Below, piece after piece: positions 1-7,361 of a stretch of DNA of 49,494 nt. Source of the DNA: Kiritimatiellia bacterium (GTDB lineage Bacteria > Verrucomicrobiota > Kiritimatiellia > RFP12 > UBA1067). A program made the position numbers and the translations under genes. Numbering within the stretch: the stretch's first letter is position 1; every line of letters starts with the position of its first letter. Under the pieces are notes generated by a model. It was given only the letters and a program-made list of their open reading frames with translations, was not told the origin of the DNA and made no database searches. The stretch is from contig JAILJX010000010.1 in assembly GCA_024694365.1 (NCBI GenBank), forward strand, positions 1-49,494. The letters run 5' to 3'.

Positions 1-530
1 ACCCTGAAGAAATCCGCAGCAAAAATCACTGGCAGGTATATGAACGGCACGAGCGCACAGAAAAGCGTGCCCAGGAGCAACACCTGGCACGCAGGCGGCA
101 ATGCACTGCTTTCGCGCGTGAAGTTCGGCAGGAACGCGAGAAAGAAAAGAATCGTCAGCGGGTTTGACATCGACATGAATATCCCGCGCCCGACGAGTCG
201 CCAGCCTCTTGCATCGGCGTTGCCCACTACGGTGTCTGCATGGGACTTGAAAGTCGCGCGAGCCTCAATGAACGCACAGACTGCAAGGTAGGCTATGTAG
301 CCGGTACCTACGCACTGGATCGCAATCATGACGGCGGGATGTTCCGTGAATACGGACGCGACGCCAGCCGCAAGGACAAGCACCCACAGCCAGCATCCGA
401 CGATAAGCCCTGTCATCAAGGTGGCGGCGCGAGCCTTTCCGTGCGCAAGCGCCGTGGCAAGCGTGCACATCAAATCCGGGCCGGGCTTGACGATAAGGGC
501 CAGAGAACCTATTATGTATGTGAAAAGCAT
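1..530 (-). CDS. LysE/RhtB-family amino-acid exporter (3' end cut by window edge)
   Basis: The reading frame starts at ATG 530, has an in-frame TAA upstream, and stays open to the left edge, so about 176 residues are visible and the C-terminus is missing. The protein is hydrophobic with several membrane segments. It begins with a short helix followed by the PGPD signature at about residues 16-19, which is diagnostic of LysE/RhtB exporters; a second conserved stretch, SMSNPLTILFFLAF, lies in the latter half. Family members export amino acids such as lysine, homoserine or threonine; the substrate cannot be read here. The start is 27 nt downstream of the nadE stop on the same strand, so it may be the last gene of the nitrogen operon. 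A GAG-rich stretch about 10 nt before the ATG may be the ribosome site. Confidence 0.85.
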   Translation of the reverse strand, partial: MLFTYIIGSLALIVKPGPDLMCTLATALAHGKARAATLMTGLIVGCWLWVLVLAAGVASVFTEHPAVMIAIQCVGTGYIAYLAVCAFIEARATFKSHADTVVGNADARGWRLVGRGIFMSMSNPLTILFFLAFLPNFTRESSALPPACQVLLLGTLFCALVPFIYLPVIFAADFFR

Positions 531-557
531 GGCATATATTATCTCTTAAAATCCCCG

Positions 558-2375
558 TCATGGCAAGTCACTTGGCATACGCCAGTCGGCGCGAGGAGAG
601 AGGGATAGCGTAATCTTGGGTCCGTCGGGAACGCAGTTGCGCTTGTACTGCGAATTTCGGAAACGGCGCAGGAACGTCTTCAGCGTCTCGCCGATAGTAT
701 CCACTGGGTATTTCCCCGCGAAAGCGATTTTGGCCAGTTCCTCAATTTTATCTGGTGACGCCCCGTTTGAAAGGTAATGGAACAGGAAGAAGTCGTGGAG
801 TTCATACGGGCCGAGCCTTGACTCGGTGTCGTTGGCAGCCGCGCCTGGAACCAGCTCGGGTGTGATTGGCGCATCCGCTATTTCGGCAAGAAGCGAACGG
901 AGCGGTTCTGAAGACGCCTCGGCGACCAGACGCAACGCGGCGAGAACCATGGTCTTCGGCACAGACGCATTGAGCTGGTACATGCTGATGTGGTCGCCGC
1001 CGTACGTGTTCCAGCCAAGCGCGATTTCGGATAGGTCTCCCGTTCCCACGACGAGGGCGTTCTCCATGTTCGCGATGTCCATGAGCACCTGCATCCGCTC
1101 GCGCGCCTGTGCGTTCTCGTACGCTATATCGCGTTTATCCTTGTCGTGTCCGATTCCCGCAAGGTGCATCCTGCACGAATCGGATATGTCCACGACGCGC
1201 ACGGTTGTACCCATGGCTTCGGCTAGGGCCGCCGCCCGTTCCTGGGTTCTGCTCGTCGAGCCGAGCCCCGGCATGACGACTGCAATGATGTCCGTCCTTG
1301 GCAGGTCCATACGATCCACCGCTGCAGCCGCGCCGAGCAGTGCGAGCGCGGAATCCGCGCCGCCGGAGACGCCTATTACAAGGCGTTTGACGTGTGCGCT
1401 TGTCATCCGCCGTGCCAGGGCCGCACCCTGAATGCCGAGAAGCTTTTCGTGCCAGGCGGGTTCCGCGTATTCAATGAGAAACGGGGAATCTGGAACGGCG
1501 TCCGGCGTCGCTTCAGGCAGATTTGCCCGTAGGCGGATTTCCTGGACGCGTATGCTTGACGCCGCAAACGCATTACCGATGGACGACATGCTCCTTCGCC
1601 TGTAGCGCAGGGCTTCAACGTCCACCGCCGCAACGACGATCTGCGGCGCGTCGCGGAACAACTCTCCCGCAGCCACCATCCTTCCGTCTACGGATATGAC
1701 CGGAGAACCGCCGAACACCGCATCGCAGCTAGATTCCCCAGTGCCGCTTGAAGCCATGGCGTAGGCGCATCCAAGGCGGGCGCTCTGTCCGCACACGAGT
1801 TCGTTCCGCCTATGGGACTTGCCAAGGTAGTCGGTACTGGCGGAGAGGTTGAACGCTACGTCCACACCTTGGCTGGCCGCGATGGAACTTGGCGGAGTGG
1901 GCGTCCAGAGGTCCTCGCAAATCTCCACACAGAACCTGAACGGCCCGGCGTCGAAGACGCTTATCGGCTCGTCCTGTGGGGCTGGCGTGAACTGCCGTCG
2001 CTCGTAGTATTCACCGTAGTTCGGCAGCGCTCGCTTACGAACGATTCCGGCGACGGCGCCGCCGTAAACCACTGCCGCGGCGTTGTAGATCGCCGCGCCC
2101 TCGGCAACTGGCAGTCCGACGATAGAGACTATTGGCAGATTGGAAGTCTTTTCAGCAAAGCACTCCAGCGCCGCTGACGCCGAGGCGAGAAGGTCTCCTC
2201 GAAAGAACAGATCGCCGCAAGTGTAACCGGTCAGGCAGAGTTCGGGAAACACGACGGCGGCGCCCCCGTCGCGCGAGGCGGCCTCGGCCATACGCGCGCA
2301 TTCAAGCGCATTCGCCTCTGCATCGCCGAGACGCAGACGAGGCGTGGCGGCCGCTATCTTAAAAACTCCCTGCAT
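558..2375 (-). CDS. nadE: Glutamine-dependent NAD(+) synthetase
   Basis: A 605-residue two-domain enzyme making NAD+ from deamido-NAD+, ATP and glutamine. The N-terminal nitrilase-type glutaminase domain (about 1-290) shows the Glu-Lys-Cys triad at E45 (FPELCLTGY), K114 (KRALPNY) and C153 (EICEDLW). The C-terminal synthetase domain has the PP-loop SGGADS at 337-342 and the NadE signature GWNTYGGDHISMYQ near 455-468. Because the amidase domain is fused, glutamine is the expected nitrogen donor. The frame continues upstream without a Met, but ATG 2375 is preceded by AGGAAG at good spacing and begins exactly at the domain. It follows the porin gene by about 60 nt containing a stem-loop, so it is probably in the glnK-amtB transcript or partly uncoupled from it. 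Confidence 0.95.
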   Translation of the reverse strand: MQGVFKIAAATPRLRLGDAEANALECARMAEAASRDGGAAVVFPELCLTGYTCGDLFFRGDLLASASAALECFAEKTSNLPIVSIVGLPVAEGAAIYNAAAVVYGGAVAGIVRKRALPNYGEYYERRQFTPAPQDEPISVFDAGPFRFCVEICEDLWTPTPPSSIAASQGVDVAFNLSASTDYLGKSHRRNELVCGQSARLGCAYAMASSGTGESSCDAVFGGSPVISVDGRMVAAGELFRDAPQIVVAAVDVEALRYRRRSMSSIGNAFAASSIRVQEIRLRANLPEATPDAVPDSPFLIEYAEPAWHEKLLGIQGAALARRMTSAHVKRLVIGVSGGADSALALLGAAAAVDRMDLPRTDIIAVVMPGLGSTSRTQERAAALAEAMGTTVRVVDISDSCRMHLAGIGHDKDKRDIAYENAQARERMQVLMDIANMENALVVGTGDLSEIALGWNTYGGDHISMYQLNASVPKTMVLAALRLVAEASSEPLRSLLAEIADAPITPELVPGAAANDTESRLGPYELHDFFLFHYLSNGASPDKIEELAKIAFAGKYPVDTIGETLKTFLRRFRNSQYKRNCVPDGPKITLSLSPRADWRMPSDLP

Positions 2376-2391
2376 GGACTTCCTGAAATAC

Positions 2392-2426
2392 GGCGGTGGG
2401 CGCGCAAATACGTGAAGCCCACCGCC
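2392..2426 (-). terminator. Stem-loop between porin gene and nadE
   Basis: A perfect 10-bp inverted repeat (GGCGGTGGGC, 2392-2401, pairing with 2417-2426) begins 8 nt past the porin stop codon. On the minus strand it is followed only by GTATTTC, so the U-tract is weak. It may be an attenuating terminator or an RNA-stabilising 3' hairpin rather than a full stop. Confidence 0.55.
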
Positions 2427-2434
2427 GACCAGTT

Positions 2435-3238
2435 TTAGAATGACACCGAGGCGCTTACTCCGCCCCAGACGAGCTGGTGCTTGCCCTCGCCCATGTAGCC
2501 CTCGTGGCGAAGGGTGTGCGAAGGCGTCCAGGTGTAGTTCACCTGCGCACCCACCGAGAGCCACTCCGTCACCGCGTAGGACAAGGCGACGCCGAGCGTC
2601 TGGTCCGTCAACTCCGTACCGCCCTCCGAATCTGTGTAGGCGTGGTCGCCGAATCCCAGGGATGCCTTGGGCGTGAGCGTCAGCGAGTCGACTATCTCGA
2701 TCTCTCGTTCAAGACCGAAGGAGAAGTATACTGCCGACACGTCGCTTCCAGCCGAATCAGAGTAGTTCCAGTATGCCGTGGCCGACGGCGTCACGATATC
2801 GTTCTCATACGACACGCTGGCATACAGTTCCTGGTCGGTCGACCCGTTGTTGTTTGGGAACGTGTACCAGATGTGTCCTGCCTCCATGCCTACAGGACCT
2901 ATCGAATTTGCGTACGATAGCGTATAGTCAATTTCCTGCGCCCCGCATGAACGGCGGGAATTAGTCGCCGTGCCGCGCTTGTGGGTGAGGTCATAGCTTG
3001 CCCAGACGTTTGCCGAGACCTTGCCGAAATTCCCGGCGTCGTATCCAACCGTGACAGACGGCTGCCATACCGGATTGTCGTTGCAGATCGTGCCACGCCA
3101 TAAGTAGTCGCTGAGGAAGTCGACGGACACCTCCACGCTGAACCCGCCGTCATCGACGGTTTCGCATTCGTTTGTCTCTGCGGCGCCCAACGAGAACGCG
3201 AACGCGGCCGAAACAAAAGTCAACAATGTGTTTTTCAT
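2435..3238 (-). CDS. TorF/Gcw_chp-like outer-membrane beta-barrel (putative porin)
   Basis: A 267-residue protein with a classic signal peptide (MKNTLLTFVSAAFAFSLGAA) and alternating aromatic/polar strands ending in a terminal Phe (SASVSF), typical of outer-membrane barrels. Near the mature N-terminus FLSDYLWRGT resembles the conserved SxYxxRG opening strand of the TIGR02001/TorF putative porins. As I recall, members of that family are often found beside glnK-amtB, as here, which suggests a role in letting ammonium or another nitrogen source cross the outer membrane; that role is inference. ATG 3238 follows a strong AGGGAGGATAAA ribosome site. A 10-bp stem-loop separates it from amtB. Confidence 0.75.
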   Translation of the reverse strand: MKNTLLTFVSAAFAFSLGAAETNECETVDDGGFSVEVSVDFLSDYLWRGTICNDNPVWQPSVTVGYDAGNFGKVSANVWASYDLTHKRGTATNSRRSCGAQEIDYTLSYANSIGPVGMEAGHIWYTFPNNNGSTDQELYASVSYENDIVTPSATAYWNYSDSAGSDVSAVYFSFGLEREIEIVDSLTLTPKASLGFGDHAYTDSEGGTELTDQTLGVALSYAVTEWLSVGAQVNYTWTPSHTLRHEGYMGEGKHQLVWGGVSASVSF

Positions 3239-3253
3239 TTTATCCTCCCTTTT

Positions 3254-3287
3254 CCGGAATGGCAGCGCTAGGTCGCAGCCATTCCGG
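3254..3287 (-). promoter_or_regulatory. Perfect stem-loop between amtB and porin gene
   Basis: CCGGAATGGC (3254-3263) pairs perfectly with GCCATTCCGG (3278-3287) around a 14-nt loop. On the minus strand it is followed by AAAAGGGAGG, the porin ribosome site, and has no U-tract, so it is not a standard terminator. Its position suits RNA processing or stabilisation that sets porin expression apart from amtB. Confidence 0.55.
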
Positions 3288-3309
3288 TGAAAGTTGGTTT
3301 CTCCGTATG

Positions 3310-4608
3310 TCAGGTGTTGCTGAAGAACTGGAAGGAGGCGTAGGCGTCCTGTCCGTGCTCTGCGATGTCGAGGCCCTTGAGTTCGGTCTTGGCGCTCACG
3401 CGAAGGACGCCGAACTTTTTGAGGGTGAAGAAAATCGCCGCTCCGGCCCCGAACGCCCAAACGGCTGTCGCCCCCGCGCCAAGGAGCTGGACGCCGAGGA
3501 ACTTGAAGCCACCGCCGTAGAAGAGCCCCGCCATGGAGTTGCCGTAGCCGCAGGCCTCGGGGACCGCGAAAAGCCCCACGGCCAGCGTTCCCCATACGCC
3601 ATTGACGCAATGAACCGACACGGCCCCGACGGGATCGTCGACGTGAATCTTGTCGAGGGCGAGAACGGAGACGACGACGAGAACGCCCGCGACAAATCCG
3701 ATGACGATCGAAGCGTTGGCCGTCACGAGGTCGCACGGAGCCGTTATCGCGACAAGCCCAGCGAGCGTTCCGTTCAGCGCCATGGTGAGATCGGGCTTGC
3801 CGATTATCGCCCAGGCTGTCGCGAGCGCTGCGACAGTCCCTGCGCACGCAGCAAGATTTGTCGTCATTGCGACGCGCCCGATCGAACCTATTCCGGCAGT
3901 ATAGGAGCCCGGGTTGAAGCCGAACCAGCCGATCCAGAGGAGGAATACGCCGAGGGTCCCCAGAACGAGGCTGTGGCCGGGAATCGGGTTTGCCTTCCCG
4001 TCCTTCCTGTACTTCCCGAGTCTTGGCCCCAGAGCGATTGCGCCCGCGAGAGCTATCCATCCGCCTACAGAGTGTACGACTGTCGAGCCTGCGAAATCAT
4101 GGAAGCCGAGTTGCTCAAGCCAGCCCTGCGAGGCTTCGCCTGCAAGTCCGCCCCAAATCCAGTGGCCGCTCACAGGGTAGACCACGGCCGAGACCAGAAT
4201 CGAATAGATCAGATAACTCTTGAATTCGATTCTCTCGGCCACCGCTCCGGAGACGATTGTTGCGGCGGTCGCGGCGAACATGGTCTGGAAGAAGAAGAAC
4301 GTCCAGTCCCAAATCCCCTCGCCAGTCGCGAGCGACGGCATGCCAAGCCCGCCCCAGCCGAGCCAGCCCGACGCCTTCGTGGCTCCGAACATGATGGCCG
4401 CGCCAAGGACGTAGAAAGCGAGCGAGCCCGCCGCGAAATCCATCAGGTTCTTCATCATGATGTTGGCCGCGTTCTTCGCCCTCGTAAAGCCGGTCTCGAC
4501 GAGAGCGAAGCCCGCCTGCATCGTGAAAACGAGTATTCCCGCAATCAAGGTCCAGACAATGTTCAGGTTCGTCTGCACTTCGCCTGCAGCGACAAATTCA
4601 GGTTCCAT
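3310..4608 (-). CDS. amtB: Ammonium transporter
   Basis: A 432-residue polytopic inner-membrane protein of the Amt/MEP/Rh family that conducts ammonium. The opening VWTLIAGILVFTMQAGFALVE is the canonical first Amt helix. The pore twin-histidines are visible as H179 (STVVHSVGG) and H333 (SVHCVNGVWG), and the conserved substrate-site Asp is D171 (HDFAGS). There is no obvious cleavable signal peptide. Translation starts at ATG 4608, with AGGA about 10 nt upstream, 44 nt after the glnK stop. The PII partner encoded upstream is expected to plug this channel when nitrogen is plentiful. The pair is transcribed from the leftward sigma-54 promoter. Confidence 0.96.
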   Translation of the reverse strand: MEPEFVAAGEVQTNLNIVWTLIAGILVFTMQAGFALVETGFTRAKNAANIMMKNLMDFAAGSLAFYVLGAAIMFGATKASGWLGWGGLGMPSLATGEGIWDWTFFFFQTMFAATAATIVSGAVAERIEFKSYLIYSILVSAVVYPVSGHWIWGGLAGEASQGWLEQLGFHDFAGSTVVHSVGGWIALAGAIALGPRLGKYRKDGKANPIPGHSLVLGTLGVFLLWIGWFGFNPGSYTAGIGSIGRVAMTTNLAACAGTVAALATAWAIIGKPDLTMALNGTLAGLVAITAPCDLVTANASIVIGFVAGVLVVVSVLALDKIHVDDPVGAVSVHCVNGVWGTLAVGLFAVPEACGYGNSMAGLFYGGGFKFLGVQLLGAGATAVWAFGAGAAIFFTLKKFGVLRVSAKTELKGLDIAEHGQDAYASFQFFSNT

Positions 4609-4652
4609 CTTGAAAATCCTTTCTCTTTACTGTCTTTTTTACTGTCTTTCGT

Positions 4653-4994
4653 TCAGCCTATGGCCTGCGGGCCCCTTTCGCCGGTGCGGATTCTGACGCA
4701 CTCTTCCATCGGGAGGACGAAGATCTTTCCGTCGCCGATGTCACCCGTGCGAGCCCCCTCTATGACGGCCTCGATCGTCCGCTCGACATAATCGTCGTTG
4801 ACGCCGATCGCCAGACGCATCTTTTTTCGGAGAGTCACCTCTTCCGTCGCTCCGCGATAGATATGCATATACCCGCCCTGCTGTCCGCAGCCTAGCGCAT
4901 TCGTCACCGACATTTTGTATATCTCACGCTCGCAGAGAGCCTGCTTGACCGCATTGAGCCGCTCCGGCTGGATGTAGGCTATGATCAGTTTCAT
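4653..4994 (-). CDS. glnK: PII nitrogen-regulatory protein (GlnK/GlnB family)
   Basis: A 113-residue PII signal protein that binds ATP/ADP and 2-oxoglutarate and controls targets such as AmtB. The start [13 protein letters not shown], the T-loop region around YRGAT (46-50) and the C-terminal GDGKIFVLP and IRTGERG segments are typical. Residue 51, which is the uridylylated Tyr in enterobacterial GlnB/GlnK, is Glu here, so classical GlnD modification at that site is not possible; Tyr46 is kept. This resembles PII proteins encoded next to amtB in Bacteroidetes-type genomes. The start ATG 4994 has an AGGA ribosome site. It is the first gene downstream of the leftward sigma-54 promoter. Confidence 0.95.
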   Translation of the reverse strand: MKLIIAYIQPERLNAVKQALCEREIYKMSVTNALGCGQQGGYMHIYRGATEEVTLRKKMRLAIGVNDDYVERTIEAVIEGARTGDIGDGKIFVLPMEECVRIRTGERGPQAIG

Positions 4995-5043
4995 TTCGTC
5001 CTTTCGTTTGTTTTCGCGGATTCATTCCGTACGCAGACCATAT

Positions 5044-5060
5044 AGCAGAAACCATGCCAA
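5044..5060 (-). promoter_or_regulatory. Sigma-54 promoter for glnK-amtB
   Basis: Read leftward the sequence is TTGGCATGGTTTCTGCT, with the -24 GG and -12 GC separated by exactly 10 nt, as sigma-54 requires. Transcription should begin near 5034, about 40 nt before the glnK ATG. It mirrors the promoter at 5182-5198. Confidence 0.85.
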
Positions 5061-5101
5061 AGCATTTTCCGCCTTAAGAGACGCCTGCTTGATACTTCCG
5101 A

Positions 5102-5129
5102 TGTAAAACAAAGAATGCAATCGTTTACA
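5102..5129. promoter_or_regulatory. Inverted repeat between the two sigma-54 promoters
   Basis: TGTAAA (5102-5107) and TTTACA (5124-5129) form an inverted repeat nearly midway between the two -24 elements (5057 and 5185). That is a reasonable place for an enhancer-binding activator. No canonical NtrC site was seen, so the assignment is weak. Confidence 0.25.
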
Positions 5130-5181
5130 CTGAATGTAATAGAAGGTTGCCAAACCTACGTCTTTACGCCGCATTCCGCCC

Positions 5182-5198
5182 TTGGCACGGTTTCTGCT
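5182..5198 (+). promoter_or_regulatory. Sigma-54 promoter for the glutamine synthetase operon
   Basis: TTGGCACGGTTTCTGCT matches the sigma-54 consensus, with GG at 5184-5185, GC at 5196-5197 and a 10-nt spacer. Transcription should begin near 5209, about 43 nt before the glutamine synthetase ATG. Confidence 0.88.
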
Positions 5199-5251
5199 AT
5201 ATCGTTTGGCGGGTGCACATAAACCAAACAGAGGCACCGGAAAGGAAAAAC

Positions 5252-7351
5252 ATGAACGAAGCGATGAGGATGACGGATTTCGGCGCAGATGTATTCGGCG
5301 CCGAGGCCATCAAGGAATATCTCCCGAAGGACACCGCCAGGAAGCTTCAGGGAACAATCGAAAAAGGAGAGCCGCTCGATGCGTCCATTGCAGGGGAGGT
5401 CGCGCACGCAATGAAGCATTGGGCCATGGACCGCGGAGCCACCCACTACACCCACTGGTTTCTGCCCATGACCGGCTCCACCGCCGAAAAGCACGACTCT
5501 TTCCTGGAGCTGAAGAACGGCGAACCGATAATGGCGTTCTCCGGCAAGAACCTGATCGTCGGCGAGCCTGACGCGAGCAGCTTTCCTTCAGGCGGAATAC
5601 GCTCTACATTCGAGGCGCGCGGCTACACCGCATGGGACCCGACATCCCCCGCCTTCATAAAACGCCACGGCAACGGCGCGACGCTTTGCATCCCGACGGC
5701 ATTCTGCGCCTACACGGGAGAAGCTCTCGACAAGAAAACGCCTCTTCTCAGATCCATGCAGGCGTTGGACAAATCCGTCAAAAGGCTAATGAAGCTTTTC
5801 GCCCTGCCCGAAGCCCATGCGGGATGCACTCTCGGCGCAGAGCAGGAATACTTCCTCGTCGCAAAGAAATACTGGGAGAGGCGGCCCGATCTCGTAATGA
5901 CAGGGCGGACGCTCTTCGGCGCTCCGAGTGCCAAAGGCCAGCAGCTAGAAGACCACTACTTCGGCACCATGCCGGTGAACATCCTCGATTTCATGAACGA
6001 CGTCGAACGCGCATTGTGGAAGTTGGGGATACCGGCAAAAACGCGCCACAACGAAGTCGCACCCGCACAGTTCGAACTGGCCCCGCAGTTCGAGGAGCTC
6101 AATCTCGCATCCGACCACAACATGCTCGTCATGGACACGCTGCGGACCGTCGCCGAGAAGCACGGACTGAAATGCCTCCTCCACGAAAAGCCGTACGCAG
6201 GCGTAAACGGCAGCGGAAAGCACAACAACTGGTCCGTAAGCTACGGCGGACGCAACCTTCTGGATCCCGGAAGGAATCCGCAGGAGAACGCCATATTCCT
6301 GACGGTGCTCTGCGCAGTCATCGAGGCGGTGGACAAGCATGCGGACCTTCTCAGGGCCGCAGTTGCGGGAGCGGGCAACGACCACAGGCTGGGAGCGAAC
6401 GAAGCGCCTCCGGCGGTGATATCCATATACCTGGGCGATCAGCTGGCGGACGTCATCGACATGATCGAAAAAGGCGTATCGGGCGAAGCGAAAGCGGCCG
6501 GCGTCCTGAAGGTTGGCGTGGACACGCTGCCGCCGCTTCCGAGGGATGCGACAGACCGCAACCGCACGTCCCCGTTCGCATTCACGGGCAACAAGTTCGA
6601 ATTCCGGGCCCCCGGCTCTTCGGTTTGCTGCTCGGGGCCGATGACCGTCCTCAACACGATCGTCGCGGAGTCCGTAGAGCGCATGGCGGAGGAGCTGGAG
6701 AAGAGCGGAACCGCAGGCAAGGCAAAGCCCGGCGAACACACCGTCGAATTCCACGCCGCCCTGCAGGACATCCTCCAGAAGACCCTCGCGGAACACAAGC
6801 GCGTCATCTTCAACGGGAACGGATACGAGCCCAACTGGATAGCCGAGGCGAAGAGGAGAGGCTTGCCGAACTTCCCCGACACGCCCGGAGCGCTCGCCGC
6901 GCTCACGAAGAAAGAGAACGCCGCTCTTTTCGAGAAATACGGCGTCATGACCAAGCGCGAACTGAAAAGCCGCCACGAAATCCTGCTCGAAGAATACGGG
7001 AAAAGGATTTCGATCGAGGGAGCATGCGCAAGAGACATGGTATCGGGGATGATAATTCCCGCCGTCAAGAGCGAATACCTGGAGACGGCGCAGGCATACG
7101 AAGCGGCGAACTCGGTCGGCGTGTCGTCGGGGATTGCGGCGCTGAGGGAAAACCTCGTCGAACTGGGAGCCGGCCTCGACTCGCTGAAGAGCGGAATCGC
7201 AAAACTCGACGAAGCCCTTGCGATATCCGATGCGACGGCGATTCTCTCCGCAATGCAAGCTCTGAGAACAGCGGCCGATTCGCTGGAGCGGAAGGTTTCC
7301 GACTCGCGCTGGCCGCTTCCGAAATACCGCGACATGCTTTTCCTGTACTGA
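5252..7351 (+). CDS. glnN: Glutamine synthetase, type III
   Basis: A 699-residue enzyme making glutamine from glutamate, ammonium and ATP. Length and motifs are those of the large type III (GlnN) class, not the ~470-residue type I: THYTHWFLPMTGSTAEKHD, SFPSGGIRSTFEARGYTAWD, and the catalytic-core segments GAEQEYF, NEVAPAQFELAP and GKHNNWS. The frame is open upstream, but ATG 5252 follows GGAAAGGAAAAAC and gives the usual N-terminus; a second Met at 5264 is possible. It is the first gene behind the rightward sigma-54 promoter and heads an operon of glutamine-consuming enzymes. Its product supplies PurF, CarA and PyrG encoded just downstream. Confidence 0.96.
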   Translation: MNEAMRMTDFGADVFGAEAIKEYLPKDTARKLQGTIEKGEPLDASIAGEVAHAMKHWAMDRGATHYTHWFLPMTGSTAEKHDSFLELKNGEPIMAFSGKNLIVGEPDASSFPSGGIRSTFEARGYTAWDPTSPAFIKRHGNGATLCIPTAFCAYTGEALDKKTPLLRSMQALDKSVKRLMKLFALPEAHAGCTLGAEQEYFLVAKKYWERRPDLVMTGRTLFGAPSAKGQQLEDHYFGTMPVNILDFMNDVERALWKLGIPAKTRHNEVAPAQFELAPQFEELNLASDHNMLVMDTLRTVAEKHGLKCLLHEKPYAGVNGSGKHNNWSVSYGGRNLLDPGRNPQENAIFLTVLCAVIEAVDKHADLLRAAVAGAGNDHRLGANEAPPAVISIYLGDQLADVIDMIEKGVSGEAKAAGVLKVGVDTLPPLPRDATDRNRTSPFAFTGNKFEFRAPGSSVCCSGPMTVLNTIVAESVERMAEELEKSGTAGKAKPGEHTVEFHAALQDILQKTLAEHKRVIFNGNGYEPNWIAEAKRRGLPNFPDTPGALAALTKKENAALFEKYGVMTKRELKSRHEILLEEYGKRISIEGACARDMVSGMIIPAVKSEYLETAQAYEAANSVGVSSGIAALRENLVELGAGLDSLKSGIAKLDEALAISDATAILSAMQALRTAADSLERKVSDSRWPLPKYRDMLFLY

Positions 7352-7361
7352 GAGAGCGCAG

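Noticed and set aside
4620..4646. Direct repeat TTTACTGTCTTT twice between glnK and amtB
   Set aside because: Short T-rich duplication in a 44-nt gap; no hairpin or known operator.
3172..4791. Long plus-strand open frame over amtB and glnK
   Set aside because: Antisense to two certain genes; the translation is Arg/Glu-rich and unlike any family.
5199..5245. NtrC-like site from GGTGC and GCACC near 5211-5240
   Set aside because: The half-sites are 17 nt apart and point the wrong way relative to the GCAC-N-GTGC consensus, and they lie downstream of the promoter.
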